A stretch of 64,000 nt of DNA from Lachnospiraceae bacterium (GCA_014804265.1 JAAVAC010000017.1:1-64000); one strand, 5' to 3'. Numbered from the stretch's first letter, positions 16,437 through 24,946 are shown. The notes: generated by a model from the letters alone, not told the origin. Translations and numbers: made by a program.

Positions 16437-17558
16437 CTATACCAGCAGCTCCGCTACCAGGGCCGCACCTTTTTTCAGTTCTTCCACAATGGTATACTCA
16501 TTGGTGGAATGCACCTGATACATTCCACAGGAGAGGACAATGCCGTTAATGCCATTTTTCACGAAATTATTGTTATCGCTTCCTCCAAATGTCCGGACCA
16601 GTTCCGGCTCTATTCCCAATTTTTTACAGCCTTTTTGAAACCTTTTCACAACAGGTTGATTCTCTTCTATTTTATATGCAGTCAGCTCTACTTTCTGGTG
16701 GAATTCACAAATAGCTCCTACTTCCTCTGCCTTTTGTATAAATGTATTTTTTACCTGTTCCATATATTTTAAGGCAGTTTCATTCTGATAACTGCGTATC
16801 TCGCCGGTGCAGGTACAAATTTCAGGAACAATATTCAATGCCTCGCCACCCAAAACGCTTCCAATATTAAATGTTGTTTCCTCATCCAGCCTTCCCTGCC
16901 TGATCTTGGCAATTGCCCTGCTCATGGCCAGAATAGCATTTACTCCTTTTTCCGGTTCAAAACCTGCATGTGCAGCCCTGCCGTGTATAATGGATTGAAA
17001 GGAAATAAGAGATGGCGCCTGGATGGCAGCCCTGCCAACCGGTCCGCTCATGTCCAGCACGTATGCTTCCTTGGACCTGACCGTTTGAAAGTCAAATACA
17101 TCTGTTCCTTTTACATAATCCTCTTCTCCAATGGGGAACAGGATTTCAATATCCCGGTGAGGCTTTCCCGCTTCCTGTACGCATCGAATCCCTTCCAGAA
17201 TTTCAACGATTCCTGCCAGATCATCTGCACCCAGAACTGTATCACCCTTAGAAACAATTCTTCCATCTTCTAAAAATACAGCTTTTTTCCCTTTTCCCGG
17301 ACTTACTGTATCCATATGTGCAGAAAGCAAAACAGGTTCTCCAGGCAGAGTTCCTTGTAAAAAGCCATATAAATTTCCAGCATTCCCTCCATAATGTGCT
17401 CCCGCCCGGTCTTCCGTCACCTTGAAACCCAGGCTCTTACATTTTTCCATCAGGCAGTCTGCCATCTGCCGTTCCGAAAATGAAACAGAATCAATTGCTA
17501 CAAGTTCTGCAAATTCATTTTTTATCCGCATTTCGTTAATTGGCCAGATTCTGTACAT
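16437..17558 (-). CDS. M20-family metallopeptidase (peptidase T-like)
   Basis: 373 aa, cytoplasmic. Zinc-binding motifs of family M20 are present in order: SAHMDTVSPG, LGADDLAG, GEEDYVKG and a late histidine in QVHSTNEY. The middle dimerisation domain begins around IIHGRAAHAGFEPEKGVNA. It resembles tripeptidase T/PepT-like enzymes that trim short peptides. A purine-rich GGAAGGGAAG site precedes the ATG. Its position between a C39-like peptidase and a glutamate-cysteine ligase suggests that it processes a dipeptide or gamma-glutamyl product of the cassette. General peptide recycling is the alternative. Confidence 0.82.
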   Translation of the reverse strand: MYRIWPINEMRIKNEFAELVAIDSVSFSERQMADCLMEKCKSLGFKVTEDRAGAHYGGNAGNLYGFLQGTLPGEPVLLSAHMDTVSPGKGKKAVFLEDGRIVSKGDTVLGADDLAGIVEILEGIRCVQEAGKPHRDIEILFPIGEEDYVKGTDVFDFQTVRSKEAYVLDMSGPVGRAAIQAPSLISFQSIIHGRAAHAGFEPEKGVNAILAMSRAIAKIRQGRLDEETTFNIGSVLGGEALNIVPEICTCTGEIRSYQNETALKYMEQVKNTFIQKAEEVGAICEFHQKVELTAYKIEENQPVVKRFQKGCKKLGIEPELVRTFGGSDNNNFVKNGINGIVLSCGMYQVHSTNEYTIVEELKKGAALVAELLV

Positions 17559-17576
17559 CCTATACTTCCCTTCCTC

Positions 17577-18197
17577 TTATATAAAGTATTCTATGGTCCG
17601 TTCCGCTGTCTTTTTTGTTTTTTCATTAAAAAGAATAATGGCTTCTCTGTTTTCTACAGGTCCTAATGCATATAGTTCTATAGTTTCCCTGTTAAAATAC
17701 TCTTCATTCACGATTCTGTTATACCAAAAGGGCTGGTCGTTTACTTGAAGGATCCCCGGCTCTGCAAATTCTTCTTCCACATAATATGGATCGAACATCA
17801 GTATCTTTTCCTCTTTGATTCCGGTTAATAGCACATAATGGTCGCACTCAAAAAACACTCGGACGATTACTACGCCGCCACGGCGCAGGGCATCATAAAT
17901 CAGACTTTCCTTTCCAACCCAGACACTCTTTCCTGAAAGATAACTACTGGAAACCGACAGCTGTCCGATTTTCCCGAATTCATTCAGCCAATTGCTGAGA
18001 AACATCATGGCTGCACGGGAAGTACCGTTTTTTCCCATAATTCCTTCGCCATTATAACAGTCGAGACAGTATAGCATAATGTTCCGGATCACTACCGGTG
18101 AGATTTCTTCCCGCTCAAAAAGAAAGCTGATGGCATTCAGCATAGCTGTTGGTCCGCAATCATATTCCGATATTTGATAATGAAGTGGATTTTTCAT
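17577..18197 (-). CDS. C39-like cysteine peptidase-fold protein
   Basis: 206 aa, with no signal peptide or membrane helix. A papain-like triad of the C39 type is visible: Cys14 in YDCGPTAMLNA, His in CDHYVLLTG and Asp in MFDPYY. Stand-alone C39-like proteins of this size are not ABC-fused bacteriocin leader peptidases. The broader clan also includes phytochelatin synthase, which acts on gamma-glutamyl-cysteinyl substrates. That is notable because a glutamate-cysteine ligase lies in the same cassette, but the substrate is inferred only. The gene starts 28 nt after the amidotransferase gene and ends 18 nt before the M20 gene. Confidence 0.7.
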   Translation of the reverse strand: MKNPLHYQISEYDCGPTAMLNAISFLFEREEISPVVIRNIMLYCLDCYNGEGIMGKNGTSRAAMMFLSNWLNEFGKIGQLSVSSSYLSGKSVWVGKESLIYDALRRGGVVIVRVFFECDHYVLLTGIKEEKILMFDPYYVEEEFAEPGILQVNDQPFWYNRIVNEEYFNRETIELYALGPVENREAIILFNEKTKKTAERTIEYFI

Positions 18198-18225
18198 AAT
18201 GCCTCCTAAAAGATTTGTTAGAAAT

Positions 18226-18999
18226 TTATAAATCTGAAAAAATGCTGTATAAGTATTTCATATTTTCTTCACTGTCCAGATACTCATTGCCATGCTTCGT
18301 ACCGCTGAACACTTTTTGACCATGCTTGTATGCTAAAAGTGTTGTAAATATAACCGGATTCCAACCTTCTGTGTCCAAAGGAACGGTGGAAAACAGTACC
18401 CGGTTTTCTTTGTCCAATTCATAGAGAGAGTTTTTATAGTTGGTATGTACATAGAATAATTCTCCGTCATATATCATCAGATTCAGCTTATTTCCTGCTG
18501 ACATTTCCACAATTATGGAATCTAACAAAGAAAACCTTTCTTCTTCCCTCATTGGCCTTCCTAACCGGCTCTCCTGTTGATTGACCATTTCTACAATATA
18601 TAATAAAATTCTTTCGCTGTCTGTTTCCCCATTTTGTATGCTTACGTATCCATCCAACGGTTGATAGTTAAAAATAGTGCCATTGTGAACCAGCGTCCAA
18701 TGCCTTCCTGTCAAGTCTCTCATGGTATATGGATGACAATTTCTGTATTCCACATTTCCAATGGTTGCATAACGGATATGGGCAAAAGCATTTTTCGCTA
18801 CAACAGGGATAGAAAGTCTTTCCTTCAGATAATTGCTTTTTGCTGCCTGCAATGGCTCCTTTTCTACCTGGGCTTCCTTTTCTTCCATGAGGGCTAATCC
18901 CCATCCGTGAGGATGTGCGCTGCTATGGGAAAAGAATTCCTTCAGGTAACTGTTAATCGGATAGTCTTCCTTTGAATTGATTCCAAATAATTCACACAT
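18226..18999 (-). CDS. Class II glutamine amidotransferase (EgtC/YafJ-like)
   Basis: 257 aa, stand-alone Ntn-type glutaminase. The nucleophile would be Cys2 (MCELFGINS) after removal of Met1. Conserved blocks include HPHGWGLAL, AHIRYATIGNVEYRNCHP, the glutamine-holding HNGTIFNY and NGETDSERIL. There is no synthetase domain, so it is not GlmS, PurF or AsnB. EgtC of the ergothioneine pathway is the closest functional parallel: it removes a gamma-glutamyl group that an EgtA ligase put on. Here an EgtA-like ligase is the last gene of the same operon, but EgtB, EgtD and EgtE homologues are not visible. It is the first gene after a strong promoter. Confidence 0.78.
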   Translation of the reverse strand: MCELFGINSKEDYPINSYLKEFFSHSSAHPHGWGLALMEEKEAQVEKEPLQAAKSNYLKERLSIPVVAKNAFAHIRYATIGNVEYRNCHPYTMRDLTGRHWTLVHNGTIFNYQPLDGYVSIQNGETDSERILLYIVEMVNQQESRLGRPMREEERFSLLDSIIVEMSAGNKLNLMIYDGELFYVHTNYKNSLYELDKENRVLFSTVPLDTEGWNPVIFTTLLAYKHGQKVFSGTKHGNEYLDSEENMKYLYSIFSDL

Positions 19000-19109
19000 A
19001 TGCTGTCTCCCTTCTTTAGAAGAATATCTTCTATTCCCATGCTTCTTTTTTGCCTTTGGCTTTTTATATTATGAGTATAAAATATATAATTCCTACCAGT
19101 TTAATATGT

Positions 19110-19138
19110 ATTATATGATTCTTTACCGGTACAGTCAA
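19110..19138 (-). promoter_or_regulatory. Sigma-A promoter of the gamma-glutamyl cassette
   Basis: On the minus strand, TTGACT (19138-19133), a 17-nt spacer and TATAAT (19115-19110). The predicted start near 19103 gives a leader of about 100 nt. A perfect AGAAGA-ATA-TCTTCT inverted repeat (19018-19032) sits shortly before the ribosome site and could be an operator. Confidence 0.75.
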
Positions 19139-19182
19139 GGAATTTTTTCTTTTGCAGTTACAGTTCAGTCTGCTTTACAAGA

Positions 19183-19211
19183 GGGGATGGGTTTGTGGGG
19201 AGGGACGTGGG
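19183..19211 (+). other. G-rich tract with quadruplex pattern
   Basis: Five runs of three or four G separated by 1-5 nt on the plus strand, in otherwise A/T-rich DNA, between pdxT and the cassette promoter. It fits the G3+N1-7 quadruplex pattern. Confidence 0.5.
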
Positions 19212-19245
19212 AACCCCAGCCTTTTGCATATTTTCTATCATATCT

Positions 19246-19806
19246 TTATCTAATCATATTCAAAAAATATCGGTGGACTTCTAGATTGTCGGTTACTTCC
19301 GGATGGAAGGCTGTCACCAGTTGATTTTTCTGACGTGCGGCAACTATTTTTTCATCTATCTGTGCCAGTATTTCCGCATCATCATATACCTTTTCTATGT
19401 AAGGCGCCCGGATAAAGGACATAGGTATCATTCCGATTCCTTTAAATTCCTGCTCTGTATAAAAACTTCCAAGCTGTCTTCCATACGCATTCCTTTTGAC
19501 ACGAATACTCATAGTGGCAAACCAGGATGGGTTCTTTTCTACTTCTTTTGCCAGAAGTATCAGCCCCGCACAGGTTCCGAACACCGGCATGCCCCGTTGG
19601 ATTTTTTCACGAATACTTTCAAACATTCCCAATTCACCAAGAAGCTTTCCCATAACTGTACTTTCCCCTCCTGGCAGAATCAGTCCATCAAAGGAGCGTT
19701 CCAAGTCTTTCCTTTGACGGATTTCAAAATGCTCTGCACCCAGTTTATCCAGCATATATCCATGCTCGGCAAAAGCTCCCTGTAAAGCCAAAATTCCTAT
19801 TGTCAT
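19246..19806 (-). CDS. pdxT: Pyridoxal 5'-phosphate synthase glutaminase subunit PdxT
   Basis: 186 aa, the full family length. A class I glutaminase: the start [15 protein letters not shown] is highly typical, followed by ILPGGEST, the nucleophile Cys in [12 protein letters not shown] and the His-Glu pair in FHPEV. PdxT releases ammonia from glutamine and channels it to PdxS in the 24-subunit PLP synthase. It follows pdxS with a one-base gap, so the two are cotranscribed. Supply of PLP is a housekeeping role. Confidence 0.97.
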   Translation of the reverse strand: MTIGILALQGAFAEHGYMLDKLGAEHFEIRQRKDLERSFDGLILPGGESTVMGKLLGELGMFESIREKIQRGMPVFGTCAGLILLAKEVEKNPSWFATMSIRVKRNAYGRQLGSFYTEQEFKGIGMIPMSFIRAPYIEKVYDDAEILAQIDEKIVAARQKNQLVTAFHPEVTDNLEVHRYFLNMIR

Positions 19807-19807
19807 C

Positions 19808-20689
19808 CTATTTTCCCCGCTCTGCCATCAAAAGCTCGATTTCCTGCTCGTTAATGCCAACCATTGCTTCCCCCAAATCAGCGGAAAGTTCTGCAATCAG
19901 TTTGGCATCCCTATAATTGGTGACTGATTTTACGATAGCAGCCGCACGTTTTGCCGGATTGCCTGACTTGAAGATTCCGGAACCAACAAATACTCCCTCC
20001 GCTCCCAGCTGCATCATAAGTGCGGCATCTGCCGGTGTTGCTACTCCGCCTGCTGCGAAATTTACTACCGGAAGTTTGCCATGCTCGTGAACATACTGTA
20101 ATAAATCAACGGGAACCTGCAGTTGTTTCGCTGCTTCAAAAATTTCATCCGTCCGCAAATTCTGTACTCTTCTTATTTCTGCATTCATAGCCCTCATATG
20201 GCGTACCGCCTGGACCACATCTCCCGTTCCCGGCTCGCCCTTTGTACGAATCATGGATGCCCCTTCTGAAATCCTGCGAAGTGCCTCTCCAAGATCCCTC
20301 GCTCCACAAACAAAGGGCACTTTGAATTCATGCTTATTAATATGATAAATATCATCTGCCGGGGATAACACTTCACTTTCATCAATGTAATCAATTTCAA
20401 TTGCTTCCAATAGCTGCGCTTCCACAAAATGCCCAATTCTGCACTTTGCCATTACCGGTATAGAAACCGCCTCCTGTATTCCCTTTATCATCTTTGGATC
20501 GCTCATTCTGGAAACACCTCCGGCCGCACGGATATCTGCCGGGATACGTTCCAATGCCATTACGGCACATGCTCCGGCTTCTTCTGCGATTTTAGCCTGT
20601 TCTGGAGTGGTAACATCCATAATGACGCCGCCTTTCAGCATTTGTGCTAATTGCTTATTTAACTCATATCTTTTTTCTTCCATTGTCAT
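19808..20689 (-). CDS. pdxS: Pyridoxal 5'-phosphate synthase subunit PdxS
   Basis: 293 aa. The (beta/alpha)8 PLP synthase subunit makes PLP from ribose 5-phosphate, glyceraldehyde 3-phosphate and ammonia supplied by PdxT. Very conserved stretches are visible: [38 protein letters not shown], the catalytic lysine segment [14 protein letters not shown], and [27 protein letters not shown] ribosome site precedes the ATG at 20689. A TATAAT -10 box lies at 20733-20728, but its -35 region is poor, which suggests an activator such as PdxR encoded elsewhere. Confidence 0.98.
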   Translation of the reverse strand: MTMEEKRYELNKQLAQMLKGGVIMDVTTPEQAKIAEEAGACAVMALERIPADIRAAGGVSRMSDPKMIKGIQEAVSIPVMAKCRIGHFVEAQLLEAIEIDYIDESEVLSPADDIYHINKHEFKVPFVCGARDLGEALRRISEGASMIRTKGEPGTGDVVQAVRHMRAMNAEIRRVQNLRTDEIFEAAKQLQVPVDLLQYVHEHGKLPVVNFAAGGVATPADAALMMQLGAEGVFVGSGIFKSGNPAKRAAAIVKSVTNYRDAKLIAELSADLGEAMVGINEQEIELLMAERGK

Positions 20690-20727
20690 TTCCTACCTTT
20701 CATATATACATAGTGATTTATATGGCT

Positions 20728-20733
20728 ATTATA
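20728..20733 (-). promoter_or_regulatory. Candidate -10 box for pdxST
   Basis: TATAAT on the minus strand, about 40 nt before pdxS. No good -35 box lies 16-18 nt upstream, so the assignment is weak. Confidence 0.35.
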
Positions 20734-20796
20734 CATATTACTGGTATTTTAGAAATATCCAATTTTAGTATTTTTTACCATGCCAGTTTTGCTTAC

Positions 20797-20831
20797 AAAA
20801 AAACTCCCGAAGAGGTTCTCTCCGGAAGTCC
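20797..20831 (-). terminator. Rho-independent terminator after the broken MBL gene
   Basis: The minus strand forms ACTTCCGGAGAG-AAC-CTCTTCGGGAGT, a 12-bp stem with two G-T pairs, followed directly by seven T. It ends the transcript of the metallo-beta-lactamase-fold gene just upstream. Confidence 0.85.
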
Positions 20832-20888
20832 TTTTTCATTTTCCAGCTTATATTTATACTCCTGGAAAAAAGAGGGCTGGCTGCATAC

Positions 20889-21722
20889 TTACATTCCTTC
20901 CTCTACCCGTATCTCATCCCCACTATGTACATACTCCAACTGACTGCCCATACATTCCTTCAATACTTGATACGGAATTTCTCCAGTACAATGTCCCGTA
21001 TAAAACTTTGTAGGCATTTTCTTTAATTCCAAAGCGATTTTTCTTATTACTTCCAAATCTTCTTCTGCATATCCGGACTTTTTCTGCATATGAAAACCAC
21101 TGATTACAGCTTCCGGAAAGGAATCGTAAATCTTTTGATATTTCTCAAGAATATTCAAAATACCATTGTGGGCACAGCCGGACAGCAAAACTCTTTTCTT
21201 ATCCTCTTCGATTACAAGATACTGCTCATGACAAAATTCATCCTGATAAAAACAGCCCTTCTTTTTTATTTTCAGTTCCAGATTGCCGGAAGGCCATAAT
21301 TTCCTTCCGGTTACCCCGTTAAAAAGAAAAAGCTCGTCATCCAGCTTCTGATTTCCTTCTATCCATTCTATCTAAGGAAGCTTTCTGATTTCGGAATCAA
21401 TTCCTATATATTTTTCCATGGTATCATTTTTATGATAGTATTCGCCATCCGCACACCGTTGCATGAAAATCTTGGCATTTGGATTCTGCTGTACAAATCC
21501 AAGCATCCCTCCGGCATGGTCATAATGACCATGGCTTAAGATTAGTGTATCGATTTCGTTTAAATCAACACCAAGCCTTTCTGCATTTGCAATAAATCCA
21601 TTGGTAGCTCCGGTGTCCATAAGCAGCTTATGGTTATGAGTTTCTATATAAAAGCTCAATCCATGTTCAAACAGGCAGCCTTTACTGCCTTTTGTATTTT
21701 CCATTAAATTTATGATTTTCAT
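20889..21722 (-). pseudogene. MBL-fold metallo-hydrolase interrupted by one in-frame TAG
   Basis: The first part (21722-21372, 116 codons) carries the metal motif SHGHYDHAGG and a DTGATNGF segment. After one TAG at 21374-21372 the same frame continues without further stops to 20889. The second part includes the family's later motifs LSGCAHNGI, ISGFHM and YTGHCTGE. Together the two parts give a complete MBL protein of about 277 residues, as expected for the family. Related MBL-fold enzymes act on small molecules (for example, proteins annotated as ribofuranosylaminobenzene phosphate synthases), but the substrate is unknown. The single lesion suggests recent inactivation by a CAG/AAG-to-TAG change, or a sequencing error. 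A weak promoter (TTGTAT 21777-21772, N16, TAGAAT 21755-21750) lies upstream. Confidence 0.85.
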
Positions 21723-21808
21723 ATATTCCGCCTAATTGCGATTACCTAAATTCTAGGTTGTTTCATTTAGAATACAACTTTAAAATTTTTTTGCATTATT
21801 AATTATAT

Positions 21809-23119
21809 TTATGAAATATTTTGAATGTCTCTTTCAATATCTCTTATTTCACGTTTCATTACCTTTCTAAACTGAATCTCTATAAAGCGATCATTCTTTC
21901 CTGATAAATCTATTTTATATATATCTGACAAAAGTTTTTTCTTATCATCGATTTGCAAATTATCCAAGTTAGGAATATATTTTGTTTCATGCAAAGCTAA
22001 ATGCATTTCTTCAAATGTCCTGACAAATCTTTTTACCCGAATGTTACCTTCTAATCCATATCGTCTAATCAACTTTTTCACCACATCATCTAAATGAAAT
22101 AGCAAACTCTTATCAGTAATTTGCGAGTAGAAAAAAAGCCATCCATACTTATGTTCATCCAAAATAAACCCCGTAATTTTCAAATTTAATTTCCATTGCA
22201 AATAGCCAACATGATCACTTTTTATTTCCCTAAACAAATCCTCGATAGATTGCTCAATTTTTAATATACTGCTCTTCCTTACACTCACTTCACTATCGTT
22301 GATAATATATCCTAAATACTCAAATGAATCTACTGTTTCCCCTTCATCCTTCTTATTATTCAGACTTAAGCCAAGAGCATATATATCTGCGCTTATTTCC
22401 TTCTTAACTTCTAAGAATTTATCTTTATTCACTAAAATCAAAATATCATCAACATACCTATAATATGATATGTAATCAATGCTTTGATACTTTTTATCAA
22501 CATTAATCATATATATGTTTGCCAATGAATTTGATATTGGCAATCCCTCTGGAACCCCTAAAATTCTTTCTCTCCTTTCCACCTTTTCTTTTATGGGATA
22601 AATAAGCGCTTCTGTTCTAATAGCATTCCAAATCAAAGAAATAATCTCTGGTTTACGTATTTTGTTTTTTAATATTTTAATCAATTTATCCTGATTTATT
22701 GATCCGTAAAATTTCTCGACATCCAACTTTATGAAACACTCGTACGACGAAATTTTATTAATAATATCATCTATTATAAGTTGTGGCATCATTGTTTTAC
22801 ATTCTTTTCCATATACCCCTACTAATAATTCATTCAATACTGATGCTGTTAATTTATCTCTCATTGTTGGAACACATATTGCCCTAGGTGGTTTTGTAGG
22901 TCCTTTAGTGAATAGTAACTGTTTATATCTTGTAAAATGATAGGAACCATTTATAACCTTCCGTGTAATAATTTCAATATTTTCATCTAATGCTTCTTCA
23001 AATTTTTTCGGTGAAATTTTATCCAAACCTACTGATGGTTTATTTTTTATCTTCTCCTCATAATGTTCCAAAAGATGCTTTTTGGCAAACAATTTTTTCC
23101 ATAAGTATGAAGCCTGCAT
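21809..23119 (-). CDS. Reverse transcriptase of a SLATT-RT defence pair
   Basis: 436 aa. RT motifs appear in order: an N-terminal GLDKISPKKFEEAL region, the fingers segment PPRAICVPTMRDKL, motif A FIKLDVEKFYGSI, the motif B-like GVPEGLPISNSLANIYM, and the catalytic YRYVDDILI near residue 219, then FEYLGYII. After about residue 290 a helical C-terminal region follows. No maturase HNH or zinc domain is present, so it is not a group II intron RT. It is not a retron of standard form because no msr/msd is adjacent. Its ATG abuts the stop of the SLATT gene. RT-SLATT pairs have been noted in comparative surveys of bacterial immunity, where SLATT is the predicted membrane effector. The class within the UG/DRT groups cannot be set without a tree. 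Confidence 0.88.
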   Translation of the reverse strand: MQASYLWKKLFAKKHLLEHYEEKIKNKPSVGLDKISPKKFEEALDENIEIITRKVINGSYHFTRYKQLLFTKGPTKPPRAICVPTMRDKLTASVLNELLVGVYGKECKTMMPQLIIDDIINKISSYECFIKLDVEKFYGSINQDKLIKILKNKIRKPEIISLIWNAIRTEALIYPIKEKVERRERILGVPEGLPISNSLANIYMINVDKKYQSIDYISYYRYVDDILILVNKDKFLEVKKEISADIYALGLSLNNKKDEGETVDSFEYLGYIINDSEVSVRKSSILKIEQSIEDLFREIKSDHVGYLQWKLNLKITGFILDEHKYGWLFFYSQITDKSLLFHLDDVVKKLIRRYGLEGNIRVKRFVRTFEEMHLALHETKYIPNLDNLQIDDKKKLLSDIYKIDLSGKNDRFIEIQFRKVMKREIRDIERDIQNIS

Positions 23120-23680
23120 CTACAACACCTCACAAATCACATATAGTGCCACAGGCAAAATTATTACACATCCTTTCAGCAATAACCTCCACCCCACACT
23201 CCAATAATACATACCCCTTACATTTTTCCATCTTTTCTTTTTATATTCGCCCGAGCTGCCATGAATTGTCTCATAATAATCAAATGATATATGATTACTA
23301 CTTGAATCCAATAAATCACAATATTTTGTATATATTGTCTTAATTGACTCTATATCGCCATCATCAATACATTTCAAGTCAAATTCTAACTTTTGTAGCT
23401 CTGTATAGTTCCTTCTATATTCTCTAGCATGCTCTAAATATTTTTGTCCATTTAAATACAAAATAACAATAAGTAATGATACTGTCATAAATACTGTCAT
23501 TAAGCTTAATCTGTCATCTTTATTTATTAAGGCTAATATAGAAAATATAATTGTAAGACATGAATAATAAATATTTATGCCTTGAAAAAATGACTCCTTT
23601 TTTATTAATCTTCTTTCTGCATTAACTCTTGATATTCGAGTTGTCCAAATTTGATCTGGTAAATCCTTGTATTTATCCAA
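23120..23680 (-). CDS. SLATT-domain membrane effector
   Basis: 186 aa. The start is a TTG at 23680, with GAAGGAG 6-8 nt upstream. Two adjacent N-terminal membrane helices (INIYYSCLTIIFSILALI and LSLMTVFMTVSLLIVILYL) are followed by a long charged helix (KYLEHAREYRRNYTELQKLE), the standard SLATT layout. A third hydrophobic helix closes the protein (residues about 164-186). SLATT proteins are predicted to form pores that kill or arrest the cell once a partner sensor is triggered. Here the partner is the reverse transcriptase that starts at the next base. The structured leader RNA at 23703-23822 precedes this gene on the same transcript. Confidence 0.8.
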   Translation of the reverse strand: MDKYKDLPDQIWTTRISRVNAERRLIKKESFFQGINIYYSCLTIIFSILALINKDDRLSLMTVFMTVSLLIVILYLNGQKYLEHAREYRRNYTELQKLEFDLKCIDDGDIESIKTIYTKYCDLLDSSSNHISFDYYETIHGSSGEYKKKRWKNVRGMYYWSVGWRLLLKGCVIILPVALYVICEVL

Positions 23681-23702
23681 ATTTTACTCTCCTTCATATA
23701 CG

Positions 23703-23822
23703 TATTAGGGTCTCTATGTACTAAGTGCAAAACCTTCATTTGAAAGCCTGAAAAATCTTTTCAGATTGTTAATTACGTTATCTCCATATTGAAAATCATA
23801 ACTTACGTTATAGACCCTAATA
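23703..23822 (-). ncRNA. Candidate structured RNA of the RT-SLATT system
   Basis: A predicted transcript start at about 23822 falls on the first base of an 11-bp perfect closing stem (TATTAGGGTCT at 23822-23812 with AGACCCTAATA at 23713-23703, read on the minus strand). Inside lie at least three small hairpins. The first is ATAAC-GTAA-GTTAT (23811-23798), whose loop fits the GNRA class. The second is CTGAAAA-GAT-TTTTCAG (23764-23748). The third is CTTTC-AAAT-GAAGG (starting near 23746). TTACGTTAT occurs twice, 30 nt apart. The element ends about 10 nt before the SLATT ribosome site. RT-based defence systems such as DRT2, DRT9 and retrons use a neighbouring structured RNA as template or scaffold. 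This element has the right position, but its role is inferred. Confidence 0.6.
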
Positions 23823-23829
23823 CAATTAA

Positions 23830-23858
23830 AGTTTATCACACAATAACTTATTTTTCAA
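23830..23858 (-). promoter_or_regulatory. Promoter of the RT-SLATT unit
   Basis: On the minus strand, TTGAAA (23858-23853), a 17-nt spacer and TAAACT (23835-23830). The expected start coincides with the 5' arm of the candidate RNA, so the RNA would begin at its closing stem. Confidence 0.65.
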
Positions 23859-23887
23859 ACTATTTTTTAAATTTTTACATTATTTTA

Positions 23888-24922
23888 TCATTTCCACATG
23901 TTTGCAAGAATTTCATAATTTTCGCAAATATTTTTCACAATTATATCTGTTTTTTCCAGATAATCTATACACTCAATTATATAACTTTTTGGAAATCTTT
24001 TTGCTTTATCTTCTGACCATTCTCTAAACAGCTGTACTATCATCTCTTTTGGTATTTGATTATTTTTTTGTATAATAAATAAAACTGTTGCAACACCCTC
24101 TAGTTTCTTATCTGTAGAAATTTGATTGATATATGCTGTTGACTTCTCAATTGCAGGAAGTAATATTTCTAGTTTTTCTTCTGTCTTTTTGCTACATATC
24201 ACTTTATATATTTGCTCATAAGTATCTTCTGAATTTGTTAATCCATAATACTTTTGATACTCATTAAGTGACCTTGCTACAATATCTATTCCATGAGAAT
24301 ATGGCCCGTATTTCCATTTATCAAACTTAAAATAATCCTCTTCTAAATAATAATTTGTAAAATATCCCGCCTTTTGTAATCTCAAAGCATTAAATTTTTT
24401 CAGATGTAATCTAATTTGCAATAATGCTAATCCAGATACACTTATATCTGGTGCTTGCTTAGGAATAGCTTTATAAGAAATAGATGGTTCATATACTAAA
24501 AAAGTATGCTCATTTCCTATTGATTGTAACTTTTCAACAATAATACTTTTTACAACATTCCAATCAAGTCCACCATTTCCACATCCTAATGGTGGTATTG
24601 CTATTATTTGTGGCTTATACTCAGCAATAAATTTTGCAAGTTGGTCTAATCCCTTTTCAATATAATCTATTTTAGATTTCTCTCTCCATTTATTTTTAGT
24701 CGGAAAATTTACTACCCATACTCCTTCTTCCCTAAAATAATGAATCGTACCTATTCTAAGCTTGCCTGATTTACATGCCTTAACATAATCAAGATTATTT
24801 TGAGGAAAACGCATCTTAAACTGATATGCAATACCTTTTCCCATAAACCCCTCGCAATTAACAGTATTTATGAGACAATCTGCACCAGAATCAAAAATAT
24901 TGCCAGTAACAAACTCTATCAT
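23888..24922 (-). CDS. darG: DarG macro-domain antitoxin (DNA ADP-ribosylglycohydrolase)
   Basis: 344 aa. The N-terminal macro domain (about residues 1-155) has the ADP-ribose-binding strand GNIFDSGADCLINTVNCEGFMGKGIA and the IPPLGCGNGGLDW loop. The C-terminal 180 residues are helical, with FDKWKYGPYSHGI, matching the second domain of DarG that binds DarT directly. DarG removes ADP-ribose from thymidines in DNA and also blocks the toxin physically. The gene follows darT by 24 nt, so toxin comes first and antitoxin second. It is adjacent to the RT-SLATT unit, forming a defence island. Confidence 0.9.
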   Translation of the reverse strand: MIEFVTGNIFDSGADCLINTVNCEGFMGKGIAYQFKMRFPQNNLDYVKACKSGKLRIGTIHYFREEGVWVVNFPTKNKWREKSKIDYIEKGLDQLAKFIAEYKPQIIAIPPLGCGNGGLDWNVVKSIIVEKLQSIGNEHTFLVYEPSISYKAIPKQAPDISVSGLALLQIRLHLKKFNALRLQKAGYFTNYYLEEDYFKFDKWKYGPYSHGIDIVARSLNEYQKYYGLTNSEDTYEQIYKVICSKKTEEKLEILLPAIEKSTAYINQISTDKKLEGVATVLFIIQKNNQIPKEMIVQLFREWSEDKAKRFPKSYIIECIDYLEKTDIIVKNICENYEILANMWK

Positions 24923-24946
24923 GGTATCCTCCCTTTAATTTTATAA

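Noticed and set aside
15029..18999. Complete ergothioneine or glutathione pathway
   Set aside because: Only an EgtA-like ligase and an EgtC-like amidase are visible. EgtB, EgtD, EgtE and glutathione synthetase are absent in the window.
21369..21377. TAG read as pyrrolysine
   Set aside because: The protein is an MBL-fold hydrolase, not a methylamine methyltransferase, and no PylS/PylT was seen. A nonsense mutation is simpler.
21809..23119. Group II intron or retron as the source of the RT
   Set aside because: No intron domain V-like hairpin, maturase domain or msr/msd was seen. The neighbour is a SLATT gene.
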